Positions 33,801 through 40,060 of a stretch of DNA of 64,000 nt are shown here, piece by piece (within the stretch, counting starts at the first letter, position 1; every line of letters begins with the position of its first letter). The stretch covers positions 5,660,674 to 5,724,673 of the forward strand of contig JAINUG010000026.1 in the NCBI GenBank assembly GCA_029706075.1, in the 5' to 3' direction. This stretch comes from Aldrovandia affinis. Taxonomy: Eukaryota; Chordata; Actinopteri; Notacanthiformes; Halosauridae. A program made the position numbers and the translations under genes. Under the pieces are notes generated by a model. That model did no database searches and was not told the DNA's origin. It worked only from the letters and a program-made list of their open reading frames with translations.

Positions 33801-35943
33801 TGAGGAGGCTCTTTACATGCCTTAAAACGGTTGTTGTTGATGTGAATCCTCCCCTCATGCCAGTATCTGTCCTTTCAGGCATCGGGAACACACCAAAGAA
33901 AGAAGGCCTCCCATGACTACCCCTTGAGTAAGACCTGAAACCTCCGCTACCCACCATTCCCCCTTCCGCACCACACTACTCTTTTTAACTATTTTTAACA
34001 GAACTAATCTCATAGGATGAATAAAGAAAGATCTGACTGCAAATCCACTTAATGTTTCTCTGGATTATCTGGTGATAAGGAAGAACCCACTCACCACCGC
34101 GTGCTTCTAAATTACTCTAAATAAGTCTCTTTGAGTCGGTTTCATTATTTAGCATGATCTATTCCTTTGAATATCAGGCATTTTCATCCCATGCAATATT
34201 AAGTCTAAATTGTGCAAAAAAGTATTAATTAAGTGGTGCACCATTTAACCTACGGATATGGGTCAGTTTACCCTTGTGAGAATATCGATTTGGCCGTATG
34301 TTTTATTTACAAGTATTCTCTTGCTTACTCTATATACCAACAAGGGCATACTTGGAGATTTCCTATCAAAAGTAATTATCTTTGATATTGTATGCTGTGC
34401 ATCTGACAATAATAATCTCACCCAAAGTTTAACGCTTCAGCTGCAGTGCCTCTGGCACAGGTGTGGGTGGTATTGTGAAAGGCATAATTAGTTATCCTAA
34501 ATTATGGATACAATTCTATTTATATAGCAGCACAGAAAAAACTATTACAACGTGAAGAAAACATGATGGAGAAAGATATGTAAACATCACACAGGCAATA
34601 TCAAAGAAATCTAATTGAAGTAATTACATACGTGGCATTGGTAAAAAATAAAGCTTAAGCTAAGTTTGTGCTGAGTTGGATTGTAGACAGTATAGCAATT
34701 CACCATTTTGTTGCTCTTGAGGTTCTGGTGGGGAGCACAACCCCACCAGCAGAAGGGTCTACATGAAGAAGAACCTCACATCAGAATGTGTCAAAACGCT
34801 TTCCCCCCAGGCCAAGCTGATCTGTTTGTGCGAAATTCCCTCTACCGAGGTTCTCTGACCCAGAGGAACCCGGTGGCCAAAGACAAGCGTAAAGCACCCT
34901 ACGCGGTAGGGTCTCTGACGTCGTCACTGGCTGGGTGGTGTCTGTTACCATGGTGACGGGGCTGGTGGTTGGTGGCGGGAGCTCCATTCGGCATGGCGCA
35001 TGCTTTGCAGTCATCTTTCATTCGGCGGGTGTCCCAGTCCTTTCCACATGTGACACCTCACTTCATGTTCGACAAAGCCCGCCCATCCTCTCCACTAAAG
35101 TCAAATTTGTTACTCCTCCACGAAGGAGGATCTTTATACGCTGATCCTGATTTGACACATTCTTGGAAAAAACGGCATAGCGAGAGACGGCGTTGTACGG
35201 TGATACGTCGTGTCATGCCATAATGGGTTTCTTATTCCTGTTGATTTGGAACAAAGGAGCATCGAGCATCTGGTTTCACTGAACACAATGTTTGGAGAAG
35301 GAGCAGCAAAGCGGGCCACTGGCAGATCTTGCGGTCTGATTTAGGGTCTGGTGTATGCCATGATGCAGTATAGACACTGGAAGCTGGCCCTTTCACGTTC
35401 CTTTGAATGCCGTTTTCATCTGGGAAAATTATAATAATCAATAAAAGGCATTATAGGGACATTAATCAATTTCATTTGTGCAATTCACATTCATGTAGTC
35501 AACGGCGATTTAGTATGTCATATGGATTTTTGTAAAGTATAATGGCTCTCCACAAACAAAATACTTATTTTCTCTTAATGTTAGGCCCACAGTGTCTGGA
35601 AAGTTGTATTGTGATTTCTAAATCCATTTGGACAGAGCTGTAGTTGAGTTTCTGATACTTTATAATTGTATTACTCTACAAGTGATTATAAAATTTGTAT
35701 CACTGTACATACAGGGTATTTTGTAAATTAGGCTGGCAAGTTACAATTGTCCATCTTGTCAATTTCTGAAACATTCCTTAAATCGTTAATGTAATCAGCA
35801 CACACAAATCAACCTTTGATTAAACTCGAGGCAAGCTTTTTAAAAATGTATTTCAATATCCTGAGACTGCTATTGGCGGGTTTTATCTGTTGTAATTATT
35901 TGTTTCCCTCCATCAGAAACCAGTAATGGCTCCGGGTTCTTAA
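1..35943 (+). CDS. mlph: melanophilin (Slac2-a), 14 exons seen, 5' end outside window
   Basis: Rab27 effector that tethers melanosomes to myosin Va and actin in pigment cells. The spliced exons give about 490 residues. In order they encode the end of the FYVE-like zinc finger, the Rab27-binding SHD2 helix with the core [11 protein letters not shown], the [13 protein letters not shown] stretch that precedes the myosin Va tail-binding site in mammals, an acidic SSDEEE and RRRSRASS region, a coiled-coil myosin Va exon-F binding region ([14 protein letters not shown]), the helices [11 protein letters not shown] and [16 protein letters not shown], and the C-terminal [10 protein letters not shown] followed by KPVMAPGS and stop. 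All junction phases agree once one extra C in the first exon is removed. Compared with human MLPH as I remember it, the basic block with SNLPIFLP after the last helix is missing or unrecognisable. MYRIP is the nearest alternative, but the neighbours prlh, rab17 and lrrfip1 favour mlph. Teleosts have a/b copies and I cannot tell which this is. Confidence 0.93.
49..1633 (+). other. mlph intron, nothing recognised
   Basis: AT-rich intron sequence. Short open frames here have no splice or family support. Confidence 0.6.
1634..2430 (+). mobile_element. Tc1-like deletion derivative, left end lost
   Basis: The right terminus ends CCAGTAGTG followed by TA. Inside, decayed transposase matches include [21 protein letters not shown], a [16 protein letters not shown]-type block and the TFEIL region. 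Same family as the 31004-31895 copy, opposite orientation. Stops and frameshifts throughout; the left terminal repeat is missing. Confidence 0.8.
2615..2751 (+). CDS. mlph: mlph exon: SHD2, Rab27-binding helix
   Basis: Encodes [18 protein letters not shown], then [19 protein letters not shown], the Rab27a/b contact helix and the most conserved part of the protein. Acceptor CAG at 2612-2614, donor GTGTGT at 2752. Enters with one base completing the AG|G arginine codon and leaves in phase 1. Confidence 0.95.
2752..4345 (+). other. mlph intron, nothing but a short duplication
   Basis: No gene or element recognised apart from the tandem duplication at 3889-4020. Confidence 0.5.
3889..4020 (+). 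repeat. two-copy tandem duplication, about 65 bp unit
   Basis: Two diverged units each run from AACGTAGCTGC through GTAACCTTAGCTA to AGCTGCATTCACA. Confidence 0.7.
4346..5631 (+). mobile_element. non-autonomous hAT-like element
   Basis: Imperfect terminal inverted repeats (TAGTGGTG at the left, CAGCACTA at the right) with subterminal GAACGAATCCTTTT copies in inverted orientation. Flanks CAGAAGTG and CAGACGTT match at 6 of 8 bases, fitting an old 8-bp target duplication. No transposase frame found. Confidence 0.7.
5903..5944 (+). CDS. mlph: mlph small linker exon
   Basis: 42 bases encoding [13 protein letters not shown] between a CCCAG acceptor and a GTGAGT donor. The phases (2 bases in, 1 base out) fit both neighbouring exons. 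No domain recognised; called from splice sites and phase. Confidence 0.7.
6921..6982 (+). CDS. mlph: mlph small acidic linker exon
   Basis: 62 bases encoding [20 protein letters not shown] after a TTCTTCTGCAG acceptor, ending at a GTAAAA donor in phase 0. It leads directly into the [10 protein letters not shown] exon. Confidence 0.75.
6983..9491 (+). other. mlph intron with SINE tail and TA tracts
   Basis: Nothing gene-like. Contains a reverse SINE tail near 8500-8545 (GGCGCTCCCATCCAGAGCGA) and short TA repeats near 8970-8996 and 9450-9491. Confidence 0.5.
9492..9642 (+). mobile_element. terminal fragment of the Tc1 derivative
   Basis: Starts TA|CACTACCAGTCAAAGGTT and follows the left end of the 31004 copy for about 150 bp up to AGTTTAGGTTACC. 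One end only. Confidence 0.8.
9793..9885 (+). CDS. mlph: mlph exon: RLLSVH motif before the myosin Va tail-binding site
   Basis: 31 codons, phase 0 on both sides, encoding [20 protein letters not shown]. Aligns with human MLPH [20 protein letters not shown], just ahead of the globular-tail binding motif. Acceptor TTTAAG, donor GTACCG. Confidence 0.9.
9886..11086 (+). other. mlph intron, nothing recognised
   Basis: Two overlapping long minus frames near 10300-11126 lack splice signals and family resemblance. Confidence 0.5.
11087..12685 (+). mobile_element. nearly complete Tc1 transposon with IR/DR ends
   Basis: Bounded by TA on both sides, with terminal inverted repeats of about 220 bp that hold an outer and an inner copy of AAGTATTGAACAC (IR/DR layout, as in Sleeping Beauty-type elements). 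Encodes a DD34E transposase with one small lesion. Lies in a mlph intron. Confidence 0.93.
11443..12470 (+). pseudogene. Tc1 transposase, one frameshift
   Basis: The N-terminal half has the paired helix-turn-helix DNA-binding region ([20 protein letters not shown]). The catalytic part has WSDETK (first Asp), [10 protein letters not shown] (second Asp) and [10 protein letters not shown] (Glu), so the DDE triad is present. A small deletion near 11570, just after LLNLP, moves the frame; the downstream frame is open from there to TGA at 12468-12470. It catalyses cut-and-paste transposition at TA. Likely inactive as written, but only lightly decayed. Confidence 0.9.
12686..13071 (+). repeat. TA and CA microsatellites
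   Basis: Mixed TA/CA tract at about 12690-12745 and (CA)n at about 12792-12820, just upstream of an mlph exon. The rest of the interval shows nothing. Confidence 0.8.
13072..13243 (+). CDS. mlph: mlph central exon
   Basis: 57 codons plus one base, including [20 protein letters not shown]. Acceptor CCCCCAG, donor GTGAGG. Phase 0 in and 1 out, as its neighbours need. GC-rich at third positions compared with the introns. No known motif recognised; the match to human MLPH here is weak. Confidence 0.85.
13244..13946 (+). other. mlph intron, nothing recognised
   Basis: Ordinary AT-rich intron ending in a pyrimidine-rich CCTCCTTCCAG acceptor. Confidence 0.6.
13947..14143 (+). CDS. mlph: mlph exon: acidic SSDEEE and RRRSRASS region
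   Basis: Encodes [13 protein letters not shown] and [13 protein letters not shown], aligning with human DVDTSDEES and KRRGRASSESQ. Acceptor TTCCAG, donor GTATGT, leaving in phase 0. Confidence 0.9.
14144..15612 (+). other. mlph intron with TTA/TTG microsatellite
   Basis: (TTA)n flanked by GTT repeats at about 14310-14352. No other feature recognised. Confidence 0.6.
15613..15903 (-). pseudogene. gypsy-type RNase H fragment
   Basis: Minus frame reads [19 protein letters not shown], then [18 protein letters not shown], the RNase H region of a Ty3/gypsy-like pol, ending soon after in unrelated sequence. Part of an old, broken retroelement. Confidence 0.8.
15904..16318 (-). mobile_element. old LTR end and polypurine tract
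   Basis: On the minus strand a G-rich tract (GAGGAGGGGGTAC) is followed by TGTAGCGG at 16078, the layout of a polypurine tract and 3' LTR start. 16079-16318 would be the 3' internal part of the host element. Boundary at the RNase H fragment not resolved. Confidence 0.5.
16319..17348 (-). repeat. 3' LTR of the gag-only element
   Basis: 1030 bp, near-identical to 18849-19878. Open frames seen inside it are also present in the other copy and have no family match. Confidence 0.93.
17470..17665 (+). repeat. tandem repeat, about 38 bp unit, inside the LTR element
   Basis: About five units built on GGATCTCAGACAGGCAAGG and GCAAAACACGGAGCA. It replaces the place where pol would be. Confidence 0.85.
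17866..18832 (-). pseudogene. gypsy/sushi-like gag, broken frame
   Basis: Starts ATG at 18832 ([17 protein letters not shown]), loses frame, and resumes at 18384-17866 with a capsid-like part ([30 protein letters not shown]) and one CCHC zinc knuckle [17 protein letters not shown]. The pattern resembles sushi-type Ty3/gypsy gag. Pol is absent. Confidence 0.85.
18849..19878 (-). repeat. 5' LTR of the gag-only element
   Basis: 1030 bp; right flank GAAGG repeats the left flank. Differences from the 3' LTR are seen around 19101 and 19300-19305. Confidence 0.93.
19879..20015 (+). repeat. minisatellite, about 22 bp unit
   Basis: Repeats of GAGAAACTTGAGGCCGGGGAC, about five copies, continuing a similar TTGAG-rich stretch left of the LTR insertion (16220-16318). 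Belongs to the host element split by the insertion. Confidence 0.8.
20016..21382 (-). pseudogene. relic of an older gypsy element: gag, protease, integrase start
   Basis: On the minus strand, gag starts near 21336 ([20 protein letters not shown]), with a SCAN-like capsid part [23 protein letters not shown]-like remains [11 protein letters not shown], an aspartic protease VSLDTGC near 20415, then directly the integrase core start [18 protein letters not shown] near 20065. No reverse transcriptase lies between protease and integrase. Frameshifts throughout. Its 3' part is displaced by the nested LTR element. Confidence 0.8.
21383..21580 (-). repeat. 5' LTR end of the older gypsy element
   Basis: Minus strand ends in ATGTGACA followed by a TTTGGTTCCGATACCCGGGA primer-binding-like stretch and then gag. 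Plus-strand start TGTCACAT and AGAGCAGC motifs recur at 26884 and 50491. Outer boundary approximate. Confidence 0.65.
21581..23304 (+). other. mlph intron, nothing recognised
   Basis: AT-rich sequence with no supported gene or element. Confidence 0.5.
23305..23388 (+). CDS. mlph: mlph exon: start of myosin-binding coiled coil
   Basis: 28 codons including [20 protein letters not shown], aligning with human IFELNKHISAVECLLTYLE. Phase 0 on both sides. It follows the 9.2-kb intron that holds the nested LTR elements. Confidence 0.92.
23389..24747 (+). other. mlph intron, nothing recognised
   Basis: No supported feature. Confidence 0.5.
24748..25480 (+). mobile_element. decayed Tc1-like transposon
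   Basis: Left end TA|CAGGTAACCACCAAAATAA, then traces of transposase: [17 protein letters not shown], an in-frame stop, [19 protein letters not shown], and a second-Asp region FQDDNAPI near 25290, later EHL-like remains. The right terminal repeat was not found. Confidence 0.75.
25481..26209 (+). repeat. CA microsatellite and SINE fragment in mlph intron
   Basis: (CA)n with interruptions at about 25818-25876; a worn reverse SINE-A piece at about 26030-26145 (CAAGGGTACAGCAGCAGT, GGTTACAAGCCCAGAGCT). No gene seen. Confidence 0.7.
26210..26449 (+). CDS. mlph: mlph exon: myosin Va exon-F binding coiled coil
   Basis: 80 codons, phase 0 on both sides. [20 protein letters not shown] is followed by SSDEEE and a proline/serine-rich tail, matching human EEEALRRKLEELTSNVSD. 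Acceptor TTCCGCAG, donor GTGGGT. Confidence 0.93.
26884..27078 (-). repeat. solo LTR fragment, same family as 21383-21580
   Basis: Starts TGTCACATGC, then GATGTGAGCAGAGCAGCC, CTCCGGACCAGATC and a run of AAACAAAC-like sequence, as in the copies at 21383 and 50491. Not flanked by clear duplications. Confidence 0.65.
27104..27190 (+). repeat. SINE-B fragment
   Basis: Short stretch ending in TTTGGTCCGAAAAGGGGGAG, resembling the SINE-B end. Weak. 27191-27823 shows nothing else. Confidence 0.35.
27824..28145 (+). mobile_element. MITE with pogo/Tigger-like ends
   Basis: 322 bp with terminal inverted repeats CAGGCACTCCTCAGTTAACG at the left and its mirror at the right (CGTTAAGTGAGGAGTGCCTG), flanked by TA tracts. 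The CAGGCA..CCTC..TTAACGAC pattern recalls pogo/Tigger ends. No coding capacity. Class assignment is inference. Confidence 0.75.
28159..28312 (+). repeat. 5' LTR, shortened
   Basis: 154 bp against 509 bp for the 3' LTR; both ends are kept and the middle is missing. Confidence 0.75.
28385..28745 (+). pseudogene. gag N-terminus of the Gmr1-like element
   Basis: [20 protein letters not shown] opens a gag; after a frame change the SCAN-like [19 protein letters not shown] follows. It stops at the deletion junction near 28745. Confidence 0.75.
28780..29100 (+). pseudogene. integrase C-terminal module upstream of reverse transcriptase
   Basis: Frames here contain [36 protein letters not shown] and [11 protein letters not shown], the GPY/F region of a gypsy-like integrase C-terminus, with stops and shifts. 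The catalytic core is deleted. Confidence 0.75.
29118..29805 (+). pseudogene. reverse transcriptase, catalytic segment deleted
   Basis: [12 protein letters not shown]-type start, then [36 protein letters not shown] and [20 protein letters not shown]. The YxDD box that should follow LMD is gone: the frame jumps to [20 protein letters not shown]. Inactive. Confidence 0.88.
29786..30481 (+). pseudogene. reverse transcriptase thumb and RNase H of the Gmr1-like element
   Basis: [20 protein letters not shown], then RNase [56 protein letters not shown], and NADALSRR just before the polypurine tract and 3' LTR. No integrase follows. The open frame is long, so decay is moderate. Confidence 0.88.
30482..30990 (+). 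repeat. 3' LTR of the Gmr1-like element
   Basis: TGTGGCAGAC to TTACA, 509 bp; contains GGGAATAAAAGAG and CCAATAAACC polyadenylation-like signals. Confidence 0.8.
31004..31895 (-). mobile_element. Tc1 deletion derivative with both ends
   Basis: 892 bp between TA dinucleotides; ends CACTACCAGTCAAAAGTTTT and its mirror. Terminal inverted repeats of about 130 bp. The minus strand has transposase remains ([20 protein letters not shown] and downstream pieces) but the catalytic second half is largely deleted. Confidence 0.88.
31896..32009 (+). other. TA tract and end of mlph intron
   Basis: TA microsatellite to about 31911, then the pyrimidine-rich acceptor of the SELSELED exon. Confidence 0.6.
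32010..32165 (+). CDS. mlph: mlph exon: [11 protein letters not shown] helix
   Basis: 52 codons in phase 0, containing [19 protein letters not shown], close to human TDEELSELEDRVAVTASEV. The acceptor is set at CGAAG (32009) because only this site keeps the frame; the stronger-looking GACAG 13 bases on would shift it. Confidence 0.85.
32166..32795 (+). other. mlph intron, nothing recognised
   Basis: Short GT tract near 32436; otherwise no feature. Confidence 0.6.
32796..32867 (+). CDS. mlph: mlph exon: [11 protein letters not shown] helix
   Basis: 24 codons, phase 0, [16 protein letters not shown] then a lysine cluster; human has VSDIESRIAALRAAGL. Acceptor CATAG, donor GTGAGT. Confidence 0.93.
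33108..33478 (-). repeat. SINE-B, tRNA-derived, reverse
   Basis: Read on the minus strand it begins GGCCTCGAATAGCG, has a B-box-like GGGTCGCGGGTCGAAACCC, the conserved GGGGGCGGCATTTGGCTGTC region and an end ACTAAACTGGGAGAAAAAC. Same family as 37436, 42770, 45838 and 53811. Confidence 0.8.
33480..33702 (-). repeat. SINE-A, tRNA-derived, reverse
   Basis: Minus strand has the head GGCAGCAGTGTAGTATAATG, box B GGTTCAATCCCC, CTTGAGCAAGGTACTTAACC and the tail AAATCGCTCTGGATAAGAGC. Near-identical design to 54083-54304. Directly abuts a SINE-B. Confidence 0.88.
33879..33927 (+). CDS. mlph: mlph small basic exon
   Basis: 49 bases encoding [16 protein letters not shown] between TTTCAG and GTAAGA. The phase (0 in, 1 out) joins the next exon to give [17 protein letters not shown]. 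It stands where mammals carry a longer actin/EB1-binding basic stretch. Confidence 0.75.
33928..34810 (+). other. mlph intron, nothing recognised
   Basis: No supported feature. Confidence 0.6.
34811..34905 (+). CDS. mlph: mlph exon: [10 protein letters not shown]
   Basis: Encodes [18 protein letters not shown], near-identical to human [15 protein letters not shown]. The open frame runs on to TGA at 34956, but a GTAGGG donor at 34906 joined to 35917 restores the conserved C-terminus, so read-through is not preferred. Confidence 0.9.
34906..35916 (+). other. mlph last intron, nothing recognised
   Basis: Contains read-through TGA at 34954-34956 and an AATAAA at 35440-35445 that could end a short alternative transcript. 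Confidence 0.5.
35917..35943 (+). CDS. mlph: mlph last coding exon
   Basis: KPVMAPGS then TAA, matching human KPVVAHQS then stop. Acceptor TTTCCCTCCATCAG. The 3' UTR follows; its end is not fixed. Confidence 0.88.
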   Translation, partial: KPVMAPGS

Positions 35944-37127
35944 GGAGGAAGAGTTTTTGGTGAACAACCTTTGCACCTCCTGCACATACGCCAGCCCCAC
36001 AATAGGCATGGAAGAGCTACAAGGATGCACACTTGCGCTGATCAGCCACCTGACCTATTACATGACCTGCTTTTCTAACGAGATGTTCATTGCCAAGCAA
36101 CGTATTATAGCCAGGCCTGTGGTGTCTTTGACCATGTCTGTGATTGTATTACTGATCCAAAAGTTCCTGGTGTGAAACATTATATTTGTTGTTTTACATG
36201 TCATTGTACATTTATTCAAGTCAGTGAGGTGAATGTGTTATATCCTGATAAATGCTGTACGGATCCTGTGATCTTAAAATGACCTGGAAAGTCATCCCTT
36301 TAGCGGAGTCCCCTAAATCAATTAATCATATATTATGAAGGTCAGAGAAGGTGCACATTATTGATCCAGTGAAAATCGGGCCCTATACTACAAATTCAGG
36401 TTTCACTGTGCCACTAAATGTTGCATTAATGTTGGATTATTATTTAATTCCCTCCATCTAGATTTAATGATAAACCTGTCCCAAAGAAACACCTATACAC
36501 TCTTATCACATTTCATTGAATATATTACTTTCAACCGTTTTATATTTATATACCAATATGTTTATGTAAATTGTAGTCCAAATATAACACATTATCGGTC
36601 AGGTTGAAATCAACTGAAAATCTTCAAGTGAAGCCTTTAAGAATTAATTTTATGGCCACATGATTTTTGTCTTTAAATTGATTTAGATATTGAATACATC
36701 TTTCCAAAGGAAGAGGCGCAGGGCACATCATATTAGTCACCTGAGAATGATCCAAATGATTAGCAAACATGTTACACATATATTATAATGTGGCTTTAGA
36801 GGGCAGTTTATTGTAATGACTGGTATCAATTTCACTTGGGGAATTGCATTCTCAATTGGATGACCCCCTGGAACTTGGGTTGTGTTGCCCTGCAGTGCAT
36901 TATGCCTCTCTGCCAATATGCTTGGTCTGTTTCCACTTCTGTTCAAGTTTTTTTCAATCGTAAGTCTTGCTAGCATTATGTTTTGCTTCCTTAAAATGTT
37001 TGCAAAAAGTGAATTTAGGTCTTTCATCTAAAGGGGCTTGTATGTTTAGTTTATACTGATTTTGTTGTGGGTCTGATTGTTTCCCCAATGTTCATTAGAT
37101 CAGGAGGACCTTTAATGAGGTATACTG
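35944..37127 (+). other. mlph 3' UTR and intergenic DNA
   Basis: The 72-codon frame at 35957-36175 lies in the 3' UTR and has no family match. End of transcript not located. Confidence 0.5.
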
Positions 37128-38056
37128 CAGCATTTCCCAAACTCTGTCCTGGAGACCCACTGTATGATAGCTTTCGTTCCAACCACAAGTGTAACCTCTG
37201 AATTGCAATAAAGCTGTTAATTGTCTTTAATTAGACACTTTTAATGAAGGTGAAAATTGAAGATGATTTACCCTCTTAAGGCCATATTATCTCAGAAATA
37301 GCGATGCATGTCATTTAGAATAAATGCCCCGTATTCACATCCCAGGGCTTAATCAGTCAGATCAACTAATGCTTTAATTTTCTGTAATGTGCTAAAATGA
37401 TTTCTTTAGAAAGAGGTTACATTTTTTATTATTTTTTATTTTAGTTTCACATTTATTCCCCATTTTCCTCCCAATTTAGTAGCCAATTGTACCCTCTTTT
37501 TATGTCAACTATCACCCCCTTGTACTACAAGCTCGCTGCCGTAGTTCTGGGACCGGCAGTGACAAAGGCAACATACCGTTTCCTCTGAGACGGAACTCGC
37601 CAAGCCATCGACTGTAACTCCTATACGCACGGAGCCACTCTTGTACGCATGTCGGCTACCCTCCCCCCTCCCCCCTCCCTCAGGGTGGACAGCCAATCGC
37701 CGCCCCGGACGGGACTCCTGGCCAGAGCCGGGCTGGCACAGCCGGGGCTCGAACCCCGACCGCAGTGGGCAACCTGCTCTCCGGGCAAGTGCCTTTACCA
37801 TTGGTTTACCCAGGGGCCTAGAGGTTACATTTTTATTGATACACGTTTAGACTGAAAGGTGAAATCAGTGGGATGCTAATTATTTCATGTGTGGACACCT
37901 GGTCACTGATACTAAACCATTTGTGGAAAATTAGTTCAATGACAGAACAAATGGCAATGAGCCAAACCTGCATTGTGTAAAATAAGTGAGAGAGATTGGC
38001 TGTAACAAAAACCAGCATACAAGGTGGGTCCCCAGAACTTAGTTTGGGAATCACTG
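37128..38056 (+). mobile_element. hAT-type element carrying a SINE-B
   Basis: Ends CAGCATTTCCCAAACTCTG and its mirror AGTTTGGGAATCACTG, each with GGACCCAC-like sequence just inside. Flanks GTATACTG and GTATACAG match at 7 of 8 bases. Non-coding; a reverse SINE-B sits in the middle. Confidence 0.82.
37436..37822 (-). repeat. SINE-B, reverse, inside the hAT element
   Basis: Minus strand: box B GGGGTTCGAGCCCCGGC, then GGGGCGGCGATTGGCTGTCC and the end AATTGGGAGGAAAATGGGG. The box B is the best preserved of the five copies. Confidence 0.88.
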
Positions 38057-38185
38057 GTATACAGTCTAGGGTACGAAGTCAAAATCGAATGCCTCCGAGT
38101 GGTTTTCTCTCTGTACAGGAATATTTTCTTTAGATTTGATCCAATCAAATTATCAGTCTGTGTACAATAGTCTCATGGTCTATAA

Positions 38186-38390
38186 CAGGGGTGGGCAATC
38201 TTACCCTGTGTGGGCCGGTGTGGGTGCAGGCTTTTGTTCCAACTGAACAGTGACACACCTGATTCCACTAATCAAAGCCCTGATTGAAGACTTTGATTAG
38301 CTGATTAGTCAAATCAGGTGAGCTACTGCTCGGCTGGAACAAAAGCCTGCACCCACACCGGCCCACACAGGGTAAGATTGCCCACCCCTG
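38186..38390 (+). mobile_element. hAT MITE, perfect 8-bp target duplication
   Basis: 205 bp, start CAGGGGTGGGCAATCTTACC, end its exact mirror, with inverted repeats near 56 bp. Flanked on both sides by GTCTATAA. Will fold into a long hairpin. Confidence 0.95.
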
Positions 38391-39825
38391 GTCTATAATC
38401 ACCCTGTGTTCTGTCCATTAAGAAAATGTATGTACTATGCTACTGTTATACTTTCACTAAGCCTGCAAGAAGCCTGCTGTAGCTTCCAAGTTATGTTAGC
38501 ATTTACAAGACACATCAGTTTATGACACAGTGTTTAGTTTGCCAGTGTATTTCTAATCTTACTGCCATTCGATCTGTGATGAAAAGTACTTATCTTGTGT
38601 GTTATCTCATACCTCAGATGATCTTGTATGTTTTTTCTTCCCAAATTGTTTTCATTGGCAAGAGGTTGCAAGCTGTCCGCTCCTTTAAAATAGCTAAATA
38701 AACCAGGGGTAGCCTGCCAGTATAAGTCATAGCATCTTTATTATTTTCCATTTGACCGTGTGATTCGAACTTTGAACAGAACGGTTTGTGTCCATCTTGG
38801 CATCGGTGTACTGATTTATGTTCTTATGAATAATATAGAGGAGTATATTATATTTAGATGTAGGTTATTCTTCCCTGAGGACCTGAACAGACTGTGACAT
38901 ATGACTAAATGTATCAAGATTGATTATGGTGTGTGCTCATAATTCTGTTTTTTTTCCAATAATATTGCTTGCGGTATTTGCCTCATTGTGATTAACTGGA
39001 TTGTTAGCATTTTTTTTGCATTAAAAAGTGAGCAACTGAAAGTCCCCTCTCCACACATAGCCAAGTTCACTCTAGTACGCATGTCTCTCTTCCTGTTTCA
39101 GGCTACCTTCGCTTAAGTGGTATGCAACATATTAACAACTGCCTGTGTTAAACATTTGTATGTCCTACGGTTGTACTAATTAAAAGGTTTAACACAACGG
39201 CTGTTTTGGAGGGTTTTTATTTTTCAGAAATGTGTTGAAAGTAACACCGTTTATATATCATATATGTCAAGATCATAAACTCCTGCCCCAGCCATCTTGA
39301 AACTGTCTTTGGTTGTGTTTGTCTCCGAACACCTGAAATGAATGCATCCTTGCCACAGCAAAATGCAAAAGCAGTGCCGGTTACCTCTCACTTTTGATCC
39401 AGCAAAGTTGCTGGCTTGATGAAAATTGGTAATCATAGCCCCTGAATCCTTGCTGAAATCCACGAACTATACTTCATCAGGACAACCTCGATATGCCAGA
39501 TTTGCACATGCAGACGTAAAAACAAGGGTTCAGAACATGACTGGGTTCATATGCAGCCACATAAAGATAAATTAAATACAGCAAAGCACCTCTTAACATT
39601 GAAAGTCTCTGCTATTGTTGAAGCTGAAATGTCCTAATTTGAGGCCTCCTCATGAATATTCGTTGTTAAAATGTGCGCATTCTAAATATTCATAACCTAA
39701 TATAGCATAGCACCAGAGCCTCCTAGAGTTTGTTAAGACTGTGATGTATCCACCTACAGGGCCAAAGCTGAAGCAAAGTAACCATGTAGTTACTTTGTTC
39801 CGATTTCTCATCAATGCATAGATAC
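38391..39825 (+). other. intergenic, nothing recognised
   Basis: No supported feature. Confidence 0.5.
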
Positions 39826-40060
39826 ATAATAATAATAATAATAATAAGCTTTATTTATATAGCACCTTTCATGCATTGAAATGCAGCGCAAAGTGCTTCA
39901 CAGACAAAGTAAAACAAGATATAAAACAAGATTGTTAAGAGTAAGCAGAAGATAAAACAATAAAACATCAATGAACAATAAAACATCAGTGAATTAATTA
40001 AAACAGTAAAACAATAAAACATTTAAGAGCATAAAATGTCATTTAAAAACAGCATATGGG
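39826..40060 (+). repeat. ATA microsatellite plus dispersed repeat
   Basis: (AAT)n at 39826-39847 joined to GCTTTATTTATATAGCACCT and a run of AAACAATAAAACAT repeats. The GCTTTATTTATATAGCACC stretch is common in fish genomes as the end of a retroposon; family not fixed. Confidence 0.6.

Noticed and set aside
34906-34956. Read-through of the [10 protein letters not shown] exon to TGA at 34956
   Set aside because: Splicing at 34906 to 35917 restores the conserved KPV..S C-terminus, so the extension is more likely intron.
35957-36175. 72-codon plus frame with a hydrophobic end, right after mlph
   Set aside because: Lies in the mlph 3' UTR just after the conserved KPVMAPGS stop; no family match.
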